This document shows positions 1 to 5,064 of a stretch of DNA of 5,541 bases, one piece after another. Made by a program: the position numbers and the translations under genes. The notes beneath the pieces are model-generated. The model did no database searches, was not told where the DNA came from, and saw only the letters and a list, made by a program, of their open reading frames with translations. Each line of letters starts with the position of its first letter. Within the stretch, counting starts at the first letter, position 1. The DNA comes from Nitrososphaerota archaeon (GTDB lineage: Archaea; Thermoproteota; Nitrososphaeria; Nitrososphaerales; Gagatemarchaeaceae), in assembly GCA_005877225.1 (NCBI GenBank), contig VBPK01000029.1, positions 1-5,541 of the forward strand, given 5' to 3'.

Positions 1-1266
1 ATACAGCTTGTTGCGGTCTATCTCGACCCCGGTGACTGATTCAATATGGCTCTTGAGAACATCCAGTCTAATGACGGGAGGGACCCCAGTAAGATTCGCC
101 TTGACGGGAATCGAATCTCCAACCTCGAATGGTCCCTTGTGGGCGTAGCGAACGTAAGGACGATTGTCGGACTCGCTACGGGCGGTGTCGCCCTCCAAGA
201 ACCTCGTATCCTTGCCGCCCCGACCCGGCTCAGTCACCTTATCAAGGTCGACAATCTCCTTTCTGTAGAAACCCTCGTTTCCGAGTATCTTGTCTGGTAG
301 GGCTCCGTCTGACTGCAACTTCCGCAACGCCTTCGAATCCTCGGAAAGTGCCGAGTCCACGATGCCTATCCGCTCTTTATCCGCTTCTCGTTGATGTCCG
401 CCACCATCTGCGGCTTTCGAAGCCTCGTGCTCCAACTTGGCTGCGGTCAAGGTAGGATTCGAGTCGATCCGTCCCTGCGGGGTTTCACTAGTCGGCCGCA
501 AATCCTGGTTTGCGTGAGCTACTTCTCGACTGGAAACAACGTTTTCACCATTGTACAGCTGACCTGTGCCCGCTCGCCCTCGGCCTTCTGTCGGTCCCTC
601 GTTATCTGAAGTCTCGATTTTGTGTTCAGTCTCGTTGGACGACTTATTCCTGTCTACTGCCGTTGAGGTTTCCATTGAAGGTTCGGCGTACTCTTTGAGA
701 CCTTGGCGAATGTCTCTCCGGGACTCGCCCTCGCCAACCCGATCGGTTCGATTCTCCCCGATTCCAGTGTGTGGACTGCCGGATTCAGGCTGCTCGGGTG
801 CCTCCGATTCTCGGCTCAGCCGCTCACCTAGCGTCTTGGGCTCCTCCTTCACGTCGTACTGTGCGCGTTCTTCTACGGGTCCGCTTCCTGGGTTCCTCCC
901 TTCTTGGTCAAGGTCATGCTTTTCTTCAGCGGCATGACTTTCCAATCTCTCCTTAATGCGCTCCCAGAGCCGCTCGAACTCCTCGTCCCGTCCACCTTCG
1001 TTGTTGGCTTCAAGTCGTCCGGCACCGTCCTCTTTGACTTCGTTCTCCTCAGGCTGCTCAGTATGGTTCCCCCTCGCACGCTTGCTCGAGCCCTCAGCCG
1101 ACTCTTCACGTTGCGCCGACTCTTTCTCGTGGGGTCGGCCAGCAGATTCGTCGTCCTTGATACCTCCCTCGGGGTACTTCTTCTTCAGGTACTCAACGTA
1201 CTCGGCGAACTCCGTCTCTTCATTCGGTCCCTCCCCGCCCTCCCGCTTTTCACCTTCTTCAGCCAC
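1..1266 (-). CDS. Glu-rich, largely disordered protein of unknown function (C-terminus beyond left edge)
   Basis: A minus-strand frame stays open for 422 codons from a GTG at 1266 to the window edge with no stop. Residues 1 to about 320 are highly charged and of low complexity: about 19 % Glu, with many Arg, Gly, Ser and Asn and no Cys, so they are probably intrinsically disordered. Short helical islands are visible, such as EFAEYVEYLKKKYPEGG near residues 19-35 and EEFERLWERIKERLE near 95-109. From about residue 330 the composition changes to a mixed hydrophobic pattern (RPYVRYAHKGPFEVGDSIPV near 369-388, then VPPVIRLDVLKSHIESVTG near 395-413), which looks like the start of a folded domain. 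No signal peptide or membrane segment is seen. GTG is chosen because its frame has no ATG back to an in-frame stop at 1348-1350, and a GGAG/AGGA stretch precedes it. The start overlaps the stop of the upstream 38-codon ORF by 8 bases, which suggests translational coupling. I do not recognise the family; a role in a plasmid or integrated element is possible but unsupported. Confidence 0.75.
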   Translation of the reverse strand, partial: MAEEGEKREGGEGPNEETEFAEYVEYLKKKYPEGGIKDDESAGRPHEKESAQREESAEGSSKRARGNHTEQPEENEVKEDGAGRLEANNEGGRDEEFERLWERIKERLESHAAEEKHDLDQEGRNPGSGPVEERAQYDVKEEPKTLGERLSRESEAPEQPESGSPHTGIGENRTDRVGEGESRRDIRQGLKEYAEPSMETSTAVDRNKSSNETEHKIETSDNEGPTEGRGRAGTGQLYNGENVVSSREVAHANQDLRPTSETPQGRIDSNPTLTAAKLEHEASKAADGGGHQREADKERIGIVDSALSEDSKALRKLQSDGALPDKILGNEGFYRKEIVDLDKVTEPGRGGKDTRFLEGDTARSESDNRPYVRYAHKGPFEVGDSIPVKANLTGVPPVIRLDVLKSHIESVTGVEIDRNKLY

Positions 1267-1375
1267 TCCTCTCCAACCTCGCCAGGTACCGCATCGCCTC
1301 TCGAGGGAATCTTTCCCTGTCCACCACGCAGATCGCGGTGACCCCTTTCAGCCGCTCCTCAGTTGTTGCGCCCAT
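1259..1375 (-). CDS. Small 38-residue ORF leading the Glu-rich gene
   Basis: ATG at 1375 and TGA at 1259-1261 encode 38 residues starting MGATTEERLKGVTAICVVDR and ending RYLARLERSG, a mixed charged and hydrophobic, probably helical peptide. Three points favour it. A TATA-like TTTTAATC lies about 26 bases upstream, the right distance for a leaderless archaeal transcript beginning at this ATG. No other start is better placed for that promoter. Its TGA also overlaps the GTG of the long downstream frame (GTGGCTGA), a layout typical of coupled genes. It could be a true small protein, a leader peptide for the long gene, or the real N-terminus of the long gene split by a frameshift, natural or from assembly. 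No homologue is recognised. Confidence 0.45.
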   Translation of the reverse strand: MGATTEERLKGVTAICVVDRERFPREAMRYLARLERSG

Positions 1376-1396
1376 TCCCTAGGAGGTGTCTGGGAA

Positions 1397-1404
1397 GATT
1401 AAAA
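1397..1404 (-). promoter_or_regulatory. TATA-box promoter for the 38-codon ORF and Glu-rich gene
   Basis: The minus strand reads TTTTAATC inside an AT-rich run (aatttcttttaatc). Its centre is about 26 bases upstream of the ATG at 1375, matching the archaeal TATA-to-start spacing for a leaderless mRNA. No Shine-Dalgarno sequence precedes the ATG (the minus strand there has CACCTCCT, the wrong polarity), which agrees with leaderless initiation. The T-run might also help end transcripts arriving from merA. Confidence 0.5.
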
Positions 1405-1414
1405 GAAATTACGC

Positions 1415-1440
1415 ACCTAAGATACTTACCTTAGATAAGT
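1415..1440. repeat. Tandem pair of imperfect 13-bp direct repeats upstream of a TATA box
   Basis: Two adjacent 13-mers, ACCTAAGATACTT (1415-1427) and ACCTTAGATAAGT (1428-1440), agree at 10 of 13 positions. The block also holds small dyads (CTAAG with CTTAG; ACTTA with TAAGT). It sits directly upstream, on the minus strand, of the TATA-like box at 1397-1404, where an activator or repressor site would be expected. Confidence 0.4.
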
Positions 1441-1488
1441 CCCGGTCGAAGCTCGTTTTTGGTCGGCGGCGCTGACTGACCCACCGCA

Positions 1489-2913
1489 CTACTCCACACA
1501 GCAGCTCATCTTCCCCACGTCCACGTAGAATGACTGCGCAGCGAGTTTGATCGATTCCGAGAGAGTGGGAAACACGTGGACCGTGTCGATGATATCATCG
1601 ATCGTGAGTCGATTCTTCACCGCCAGCACTCCCTCGTGTATGAGGTCGGCAGCGTGAGGCGCCACTATGTGCACCCCAAGAATCTGTTTCGTCTTGTGGT
1701 CGGCCACGAGCTTCACGACGCCCCTCGTGTCCCCAATCACGTGAGCCTTGGGCACGAGATTAAGCGGCAGAATCCCACACGCGCACTTTGTCCCTTTTCC
1801 GTTCGCTTGAGCTTCTGTTAGACCGACGCTAGCGACTTCTGGATAGGTGAAGACAGCTGAGGGGACCTCGTTGAAATTGATCTTCTTCTTTTTGTCCGGG
1901 CTGAAAGCATTGTGAACAGCTATCGCCCCCTCCTTTGCGGCGATAGTCTCGAGCATGGGTCCGCCTGTCACGTCGCCAGCCGCCCAGACGTTAGGAACAG
2001 ATGTCCGCATTTCGTCGTTGACCATGATGAACCCAAGACCGTCGGTCCTTACGCCAGCCCTCTCCAAGTCCAGATTCTCTGTATTTGGTCTCCTTCCCGT
2101 CGCGAAAAGAATCTGGTCGCAGGTAATCTCCTTCGAAGCACCTTTTACCGTGAAGGCGATGGACTTGCCCTGTCCATTCCTGGCCACGCGGTCGATGGTA
2201 ACGTGGGTGTAAATCCTTATTCCCGTATCCAGCAGATTCTTGGTTAGCTCATCCGCGATTTCTGGCTCATGTTCCGGTAGAATTCTTTCACCTCGTTGCA
2301 AAAGCACGACCCTTGTGCCAAACTGTGCGTACATCTGAGCAAACTCGAGTCCGAGTGCGCGTCCCCCGATCACGCACAGAGACCTCGGAAGTTCTCTGAG
2401 CTTAAGCGCTTCTTCATTCGTCAGGTAGTCTATTTGGTCAATTCCTTCTATAGCGGGAATGTTGGGTCGCGCACCGGTAGCGATAATGACCTTGTCCACG
2501 GTGAGAGTTTCGTTTCCCGCTTCAACTTCTCCCTGTGAGACGAATTTTCCCTTTGCTGGATAGTATGTCACACGTTCAAGATTCTTCAGGACGTCAGAAT
2601 ACTTCTCGTTCCTGAACTTCCTTACCATCCTGTCCTTATCTTGGATGATTTTTCGGAAGTCGAGTTTACCTCTTCCGTACTTTATTCCTTCAAAGGGTAT
2701 GCTGGTTCCATTGTGGAAGAGTGTTCCTACGGTAATCAAACGCTTACTGGGCATGCAGCCAACATTGACGCATGTACCTCCAATTACGGTCCCCCTTGTC
2801 ACATTCTCACCAATCATCGCGGTCTTCACTCCGAGACTGTCCGCCTTGATTGCCGCAGCGAACGCCGCGGAACCTTGCCCTATGATTACAAGCTCATACT
2901 CCTTCGTGAGCAA
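1489..2913 (-). CDS. merA: Mercuric reductase MerA, archaeal short form without NmerA domain
   Basis: This is a cytoplasmic FAD- and NADPH-dependent flavoprotein that reduces Hg(II) to volatile Hg(0). Visible marks over 474 residues: FAD dinucleotide fold GQGSAA (12-17); redox disulfide in GGTCVNVGCMPSK (Cys48, Cys53), a pattern typical of MerA; ATGARP (145-150); NADPH-binding GGRALGLE (183-190); second FAD motif AAGDVT (311-316); C-terminal dimerisation domain; and the C-terminal vicinal pair Cys471-Cys472 in SCCVE, which passes Hg(II) to the active site. The N-terminal CxxC domain (NmerA) is absent. The start is TTG at 2913, because the preceding codon is the TGA of the regulator gene in the same frame; GGAG lies 6 bases upstream and the beta strand YELVIIG starts at residue 6. 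Oddities are Phe448 where Tn501-type enzymes have the late active-site Tyr, and an extra CxC (Cys377, Cys379). It is the third gene of the merB-merR-merA operon. Identification as MerA rather than lipoamide dehydrogenase rests on the Cys48 motif and the terminal Cys pair. Confidence 0.95.
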   Translation of the reverse strand: MLTKEYELVIIGQGSAAFAAAIKADSLGVKTAMIGENVTRGTVIGGTCVNVGCMPSKRLITVGTLFHNGTSIPFEGIKYGRGKLDFRKIIQDKDRMVRKFRNEKYSDVLKNLERVTYYPAKGKFVSQGEVEAGNETLTVDKVIIATGARPNIPAIEGIDQIDYLTNEEALKLRELPRSLCVIGGRALGLEFAQMYAQFGTRVVLLQRGERILPEHEPEIADELTKNLLDTGIRIYTHVTIDRVARNGQGKSIAFTVKGASKEITCDQILFATGRRPNTENLDLERAGVRTDGLGFIMVNDEMRTSVPNVWAAGDVTGGPMLETIAAKEGAIAVHNAFSPDKKKKINFNEVPSAVFTYPEVASVGLTEAQANGKGTKCACGILPLNLVPKAHVIGDTRGVVKLVADHKTKQILGVHIVAPHAADLIHEGVLAVKNRLTIDDIIDTVHVFPTLSESIKLAAQSFYVDVGKMSCCVE

Positions 2914-2923
2914 TCACCTCTCC
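2913..2923 (-). promoter_or_regulatory. Ribosome binding site of merA within the merR stop region
   Basis: The minus strand reads GGAGAGGTGATTG, where TGA is the merR stop and TTG the merA start. GGAG is 6 bases from TTG. The longer anti-16S match GAGGTGAT runs into the first base of the start codon. It supports TTG at 2913 and coupled translation of merR and merA. Confidence 0.6.
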
Positions 2924-3243
2924 AGCACATCGCAGGTGAAGAGGTTGCTGGCGTAGTTCCTGAGGTGGTTATCTACGACCTTTAGCAAGGGAAGTACAGT
3001 CTGCTCGTTGATGGAGTAAATCCTGGACTTACCCTCGCGACTAGGTGTAACCAATCCGCAGAAAGTCAGGCACTTGAGGTTGTGAGAAACGTGAGTCTGC
3101 TCCAAACCTAATTCGTTGCAAATCTCGGAGACACTCATGCCTCCCTTCTCCGACAAGAGATGTAACACTTGCATTCTAGTTTGGTTTGCGAGCGCCTGAA
3201 AGAATAGCGCGTAGGGCTTGATGGATACAGTTCTAGATGGCAC
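2914..3243 (-). CDS. merR: ArsR-family metal-responsive repressor of the mer operon
   Basis: A 109-residue winged-helix protein of the ArsR/SmtB type, the usual family length. Residues 10-30 (PYALFFQALANQTRMQVLHLL) form the opening helices; the helix-turn-helix spans about 36-65, with recognition helix EQTHVSHNLKCLTFCGLV (48-65), followed by the wing SREGKSRIYSI (68-78). ArsR repressors leave DNA on binding metal. The ArsR CxC motif (ELCVCDL) is absent; the Cys residues are 42, 58, 62 and 104, so Cys58/Cys62 near the recognition helix with Cys104 at the C-terminal helix could bind Hg(II). The start is GTG at 3243, supported by AGGAGG nine bases upstream. It lies between merB and merA on the same strand, 30 bp after merB and directly abutting merA, so it would regulate its own operon. 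In Sulfolobus and some actinobacteria the mer regulator is also of ArsR type. The symbol merR describes the role, not the bacterial MerR family; the effector is inferred from context. Confidence 0.85.
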   Translation of the reverse strand: MPSRTVSIKPYALFFQALANQTRMQVLHLLSEKGGMSVSEICNELGLEQTHVSHNLKCLTFCGLVTPSREGKSRIYSINEQTVLPLLKVVDNHLRNYASNLFTCDVLER

Positions 3244-3252
3244 AGACAGCTT

Positions 3253-3258
3253 CCTCCT
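3253..3258 (-). promoter_or_regulatory. Shine-Dalgarno AGGAGG of merR
   Basis: AGGAGG on the minus strand lies in the 30-bp gap after the merB stop, nine bases before GTG at 3243. It decides the non-ATG start of the regulator. Confidence 0.65.
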
Positions 3259-3273
3259 TCTCGTTGCCTTCCC

Positions 3274-3924
3274 TCAAGGTTTCGCCAGCGCTTCTCCGAA
3301 ATTGCGAGTGTTCGTCAGCCGTCCGAGTTCATGGGCCTGGTCCACCGCCAACAGGAGAGTCCCCTTGTGCTCGGAGCTCCACAGTTCCCCCGACTCGCGA
3401 GAACCGAAGAAATGGACGAAATGGCAGAAGCTCTGGATAACGTCCGCGTCGAAGCCTCTGCTGGGGGCAAGAAAGGAGACTACCGTGTCGGTTGGCTCAA
3501 GCTCTTTGACTCCCTCCGGCTCCACCACCAGAGAAATCTTTTCGTTTGTGATGGGATCGGTCGACTTGACCCTTGCCGTCTTCCCGAGGATTCCGGGGAT
3601 GAACAGGCTGTCCCAGGCGCACCAGGTGTGCAGGTTTCGGCCGTCAACCTGAAAGCGATGGGGCATCTCGGAGAGGGCCAACCCCCCGAACCCGATAACC
3701 GCTCTTGTATCATCGTAATAGACCCCCGGCCATCGGGAAAGGGTTTCGCGCACAGTGCTTCCCGAAAGATTAATGGTCTCAGCGAGTCGTTCTGGAGAGA
3801 CCGGTTCGCCCTCCGCCAACAGGCGATACAGTCCAACGGCAATTCGTCGCTCGCCAGATCCGAGCTTGGGCATCGCATTCACGATCTTGTCAGCGAGATT
3901 ATTGAGAGTTGACATAGATGTCAT
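3274..3924 (-). CDS. merB: Organomercurial (alkylmercury) lyase MerB
   Basis: MerB is a cytoplasmic enzyme that breaks the carbon-mercury bond of organomercurials by protonolysis, giving Hg(II) for MerA. The frame has 216 codons, close to the 212 of the E. coli R831b enzyme. An N-terminal helical winged-helix-like part (about 25-65, with PVSPERLAETINLSGSTVRE) precedes the catalytic region. This holds WCAWDSLFIPGILGKTARV (101-119), matching WCALDTLIFPALIGRTARV of R831b, and QSFCHFVHFF (164-173), matching QSFCCHVHFF. The catalytic Cys-Asp-Cys set (Cys96, Asp99, Cys159 in R831b) corresponds to Cys102, Asp105, Cys167. The non-essential neighbour Cys160 is His168 here, and Cys117 is Asp123. ATG codons exist at 3924 and 3915. 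The TATA box centred at 3942 is 27 bases from the second, so translation of a leaderless mRNA probably starts at 3915, giving 213 residues. It is the first gene of the operon, 30 bp before merR. Function is assigned from remembered motifs, and the fit is strong. Confidence 0.93.
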   Translation of the reverse strand: MTSMSTLNNLADKIVNAMPKLGSGERRIAVGLYRLLAEGEPVSPERLAETINLSGSTVRETLSRWPGVYYDDTRAVIGFGGLALSEMPHRFQVDGRNLHTWCAWDSLFIPGILGKTARVKSTDPITNEKISLVVEPEGVKELEPTDTVVSFLAPSRGFDADVIQSFCHFVHFFGSRESGELWSSEHKGTLLLAVDQAHELGRLTNTRNFGEALAKP

Positions 3925-3942
3925 ATGACAAGGCTGTCATAT
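3923..3942. promoter_or_regulatory. Candidate operator: perfect 8-bp inverted repeat in the merB promoter
   Basis: ATATGACA (3923-3930) and TGTCATAT (3935-3942) are exact reverse complements with a 4-base spacer. The dyad overlaps the TATA box (3939-3945) and fills the space towards the merB start. Nested dyads share the half-site TGACA: TGTCATATGACA (3919-3930) is a perfect palindrome, and TGACAT-AG-ATGTCA spans 3910-3923. This is where a dimeric ArsR-type repressor would block assembly of TBP, TFB and RNA polymerase. Binding by the MerR-role protein is inferred. Confidence 0.65.
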
Positions 3943-3945
3943 AAA
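3939..3945 (-). promoter_or_regulatory. TATA box (with BRE) of the merB-merR-merA operon
   Basis: The minus strand reads CGAAGGATTTATATG, a good BRE plus TATA pattern with TTTATAT as the core. Its centre is 27 bases from the ATG at 3915 and 18 from the ATG at 3924, so the first is favoured as the start of a leaderless transcript. No other comparable TATA box is seen upstream of merR or merA, so all three genes are probably transcribed from here. Confidence 0.7.
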
Positions 3946-4082
3946 TCCTTCGGTAACGAGGCTAGACACGAGGGATATCCAAGTTGTCAAAGTCCCGGTG
4001 CAGAAACTATGTCAATGCTGGATAGTGTCTCATTGTGGGACAAGCCGGATTAGATTCGGAGATCGGTATGAGGAAACATAGT

Positions 4083-4122
4083 TAGGGTATTAGGGAAACA
4101 ATAGATAGGGTATTGAGATACC
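4083..4122. repeat. Repeated TAGGGTATT and small dyad upstream of the secreted-protein gene
   Basis: TAGGGTATT occurs at 4083-4091 and 4106-4114, 23 bases apart (about two helical turns), with another TAGGG at 4091. The second copy leads into a perfect 5-bp dyad, GGTAT-TGAG-ATACC (4109-4122). The block lies 70 to 110 bases before the GTG of the secreted protein, in the gap shared with merB. A regulatory role is possible but unproven. Confidence 0.3.
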
Positions 4123-4191
4123 GTACATCACGAAACAGATATAACGACAAACATCCCAGCTGAGCCTCTGAAAAACCAAAATCTGGTTAGA

Positions 4192-4752
4192 GTGTATGCG
4201 CTGACGTTAGGCATCATCCTCCTTTCACTGACTCTCACAAACGTCGCACGTGCAGACAGCGAAGAAGAACAACTCACACGCCGATTCCTGGCAGGAAGCG
4301 GCCTGCTCTGCTCCCTTCCACCATCCCCCGAGGGACCGGCTTGTCCGGATATCGCTCGTGCCGCCAATGGAGATACTGTAGCAATTTCTGGGTCCGGAAA
4401 ATTCGAACCAGGCGACGACGATGCTTCGGGTCGTGGAACCTTTACTCACAGACACTCTGCAGGAGCCGTACTAGCTAGCGGGAAATGGAAGGTGGAGGAG
4501 CTGGTGAGCTTCAAATCCTTCGGTCTTGCTGGCCCAGGTTTCCCCCCTACCTTTGAAGGTGGAGTTGCAGTGCTTCGGATCGAGTTGAGGCCCTCGTCCG
4601 GAGGCAAGATCCAGGCTCTCCTTACCATCACGTGCGCACTAGGTCCTCAGTCGGCAGGCACCGAAGAGGGGATACAACTCAACGTGGGCTTTCTGAACTT
4701 CGACCATTCTGTCAGTGGATTCACAATCTTCATTCAGGTAGCCGACGACTAG
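4192..4752 (+). CDS. Secreted protein of unknown function
   Basis: A 186-codon frame with an N-terminal hydrophobic stretch (ALTLGIILLSLTLTNV, residues 3-18) and a cleavage-like ARA-DS at 19-23, so a Sec signal peptide leaving about 165 residues is likely. The mature part begins with an acidic DSEEEQ, has Cys40 and Cys51 in a Pro-rich stretch, and continues as beta-rich sequence: DTVAISGSGKF (61-71), GRGTFTH (80-86), a KWKVEELVSFKSFG segment (98-111), GGVAVLRIEL (123-132), ALLTITCALG (142-151, Cys148) and a closing EEGIQLNV/SGFTIFI. The repeated strand and GSG pattern suggests a small beta-sandwich or barrel. The start is uncertain: GTG at 4192 is the only usual start codon after an in-frame stop at 4114, but it gives a signal peptide with no basic residue, and no clear Shine-Dalgarno is present. 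A possible TATA element (GATATAAC, 4138-4145) lies about 50 bases upstream. It diverges from merB across a 267-bp gap; a link to mercury is not shown. Confidence 0.75.
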   Translation: MYALTLGIILLSLTLTNVARADSEEEQLTRRFLAGSGLLCSLPPSPEGPACPDIARAANGDTVAISGSGKFEPGDDDASGRGTFTHRHSAGAVLASGKWKVEELVSFKSFGLAGPGFPPTFEGGVAVLRIELRPSSGGKIQALLTITCALGPQSAGTEEGIQLNVGFLNFDHSVSGFTIFIQVADD

Positions 4753-4805
4753 GCGCCAAAAAGCACATCGGGCTCGAACAAACCGGTGATGCCTCCCCTC
4801 TATTT

Positions 4806-4818
4806 TCATGAGTGATGA
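4806..4818. repeat. 13-bp element, inverted copy at 5056-5068
   Basis: TCATGAGTGATGA here is the exact reverse complement of TCATCACTCATGA at 5056-5068. Each copy is itself nearly palindromic (TCAT, five bases, ATGA). The second copy covers the start codon of the cytochrome-like gene. The pair could be two sites for one dimeric regulator, or the ends of a small inserted element; no target-site duplication is seen. Confidence 0.35.
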
Positions 4819-5023
4819 GTTAGGCTTCGCTCTGAAAGTGGGTACTCAGGGGGTTTGGCCGAGTGCAGAGATTACTGTTGCGGTCAATGTGGCGCCTTCG
4901 GCTTTATGTTCTGGTTGAAGCGGAAGCGGTTCGTCGGGTCGTCTGGTTCTTGAGGGCACCAGCCTAGCGTAGTGTCCTCCCTTAGGCCGCCCTGACCCGC
5001 TCATCGCCCTCGTGCCTCAGGAA

Positions 5024-5046
5024 GTTGACATAGATATTTAGTCAAC
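5024..5046 (+). promoter_or_regulatory. TATA box flanked by a GTTGAC/GTCAAC dyad
   Basis: ATATTTA (5034-5040) is centred 28 bases before the ATG at 5065, fitting an archaeal promoter for a leaderless transcript. The inverted repeat GTTGAC (5024-5029) and GTCAAC (5041-5046) brackets it, as a repressor site would. The 13-mer AGTTGACATAGAT (5023-5035) also occurs at 3907-3919 in the merB start region. Confidence 0.5.
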
Positions 5047-5064
5047 CGACCTGCGTCATCACTC

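Larger units (their letters stand above)
4753..5064. other. Gene-free region between the secreted-protein and cytochrome genes
   Basis: About 312 bases hold no convincing ORF, tRNA or other RNA gene on either strand. The first 60 bases include a weak T-rich stretch (CTATTTTC near 4800-4807) that may help end the upstream transcript. A near-palindromic 13-mer at 4806-4818 has its exact reverse complement at 5056-5068. The middle (about 4850-5020) is fairly GC-rich without a clear signal. The last 45 bases carry the TATA element and dyad of the downstream gene. Confidence 0.5.

Noticed and set aside
873..1109. Minus-strand 78-codon ORF beginning MKSRLRARAS
   Set aside because: It is in another frame of the longer minus-strand gene and has no independent support.
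904..1402. Two overlapping plus-strand ORFs of about 145 codons (904-1341 and 956-1402)
   Set aside because: They lie opposite the 422-codon Glu-rich frame. Their Ser/Arg/Leu/Pro-rich translations are what antisense reading of Glu- and Gly-rich codons gives, and neither has a promoter or ribosome-binding site.
1441..1488. Intrinsic terminator after merA
   Set aside because: The T-run here (CGTTTTTGG) is on the plus strand, so it does not suit the minus-strand transcript, and no stem precedes a T-run in the right direction.
2641..2985. Plus-strand ORFs antisense to the merA 5' end and merR 3' end
   Set aside because: They are shadows of conserved FAD-binding and regulator codons.
3331..3912. 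Plus-strand 193-codon ORF
   Set aside because: It is antisense to merB, whose catalytic motifs are clear; no family features are seen.
3944..4523. AAATCCTTCGGT shared by 3944-3955 and 4512-4523
   Set aside because: The second copy is inside the secreted-protein coding sequence and in no regulatory position; probably chance.
4850..4920. A tRNA-like stretch (GGTTTGGCCGAGTG)
   Set aside because: It resembles a D-arm, but no matching acceptor stem, anticodon arm or T-arm can be built on either strand.
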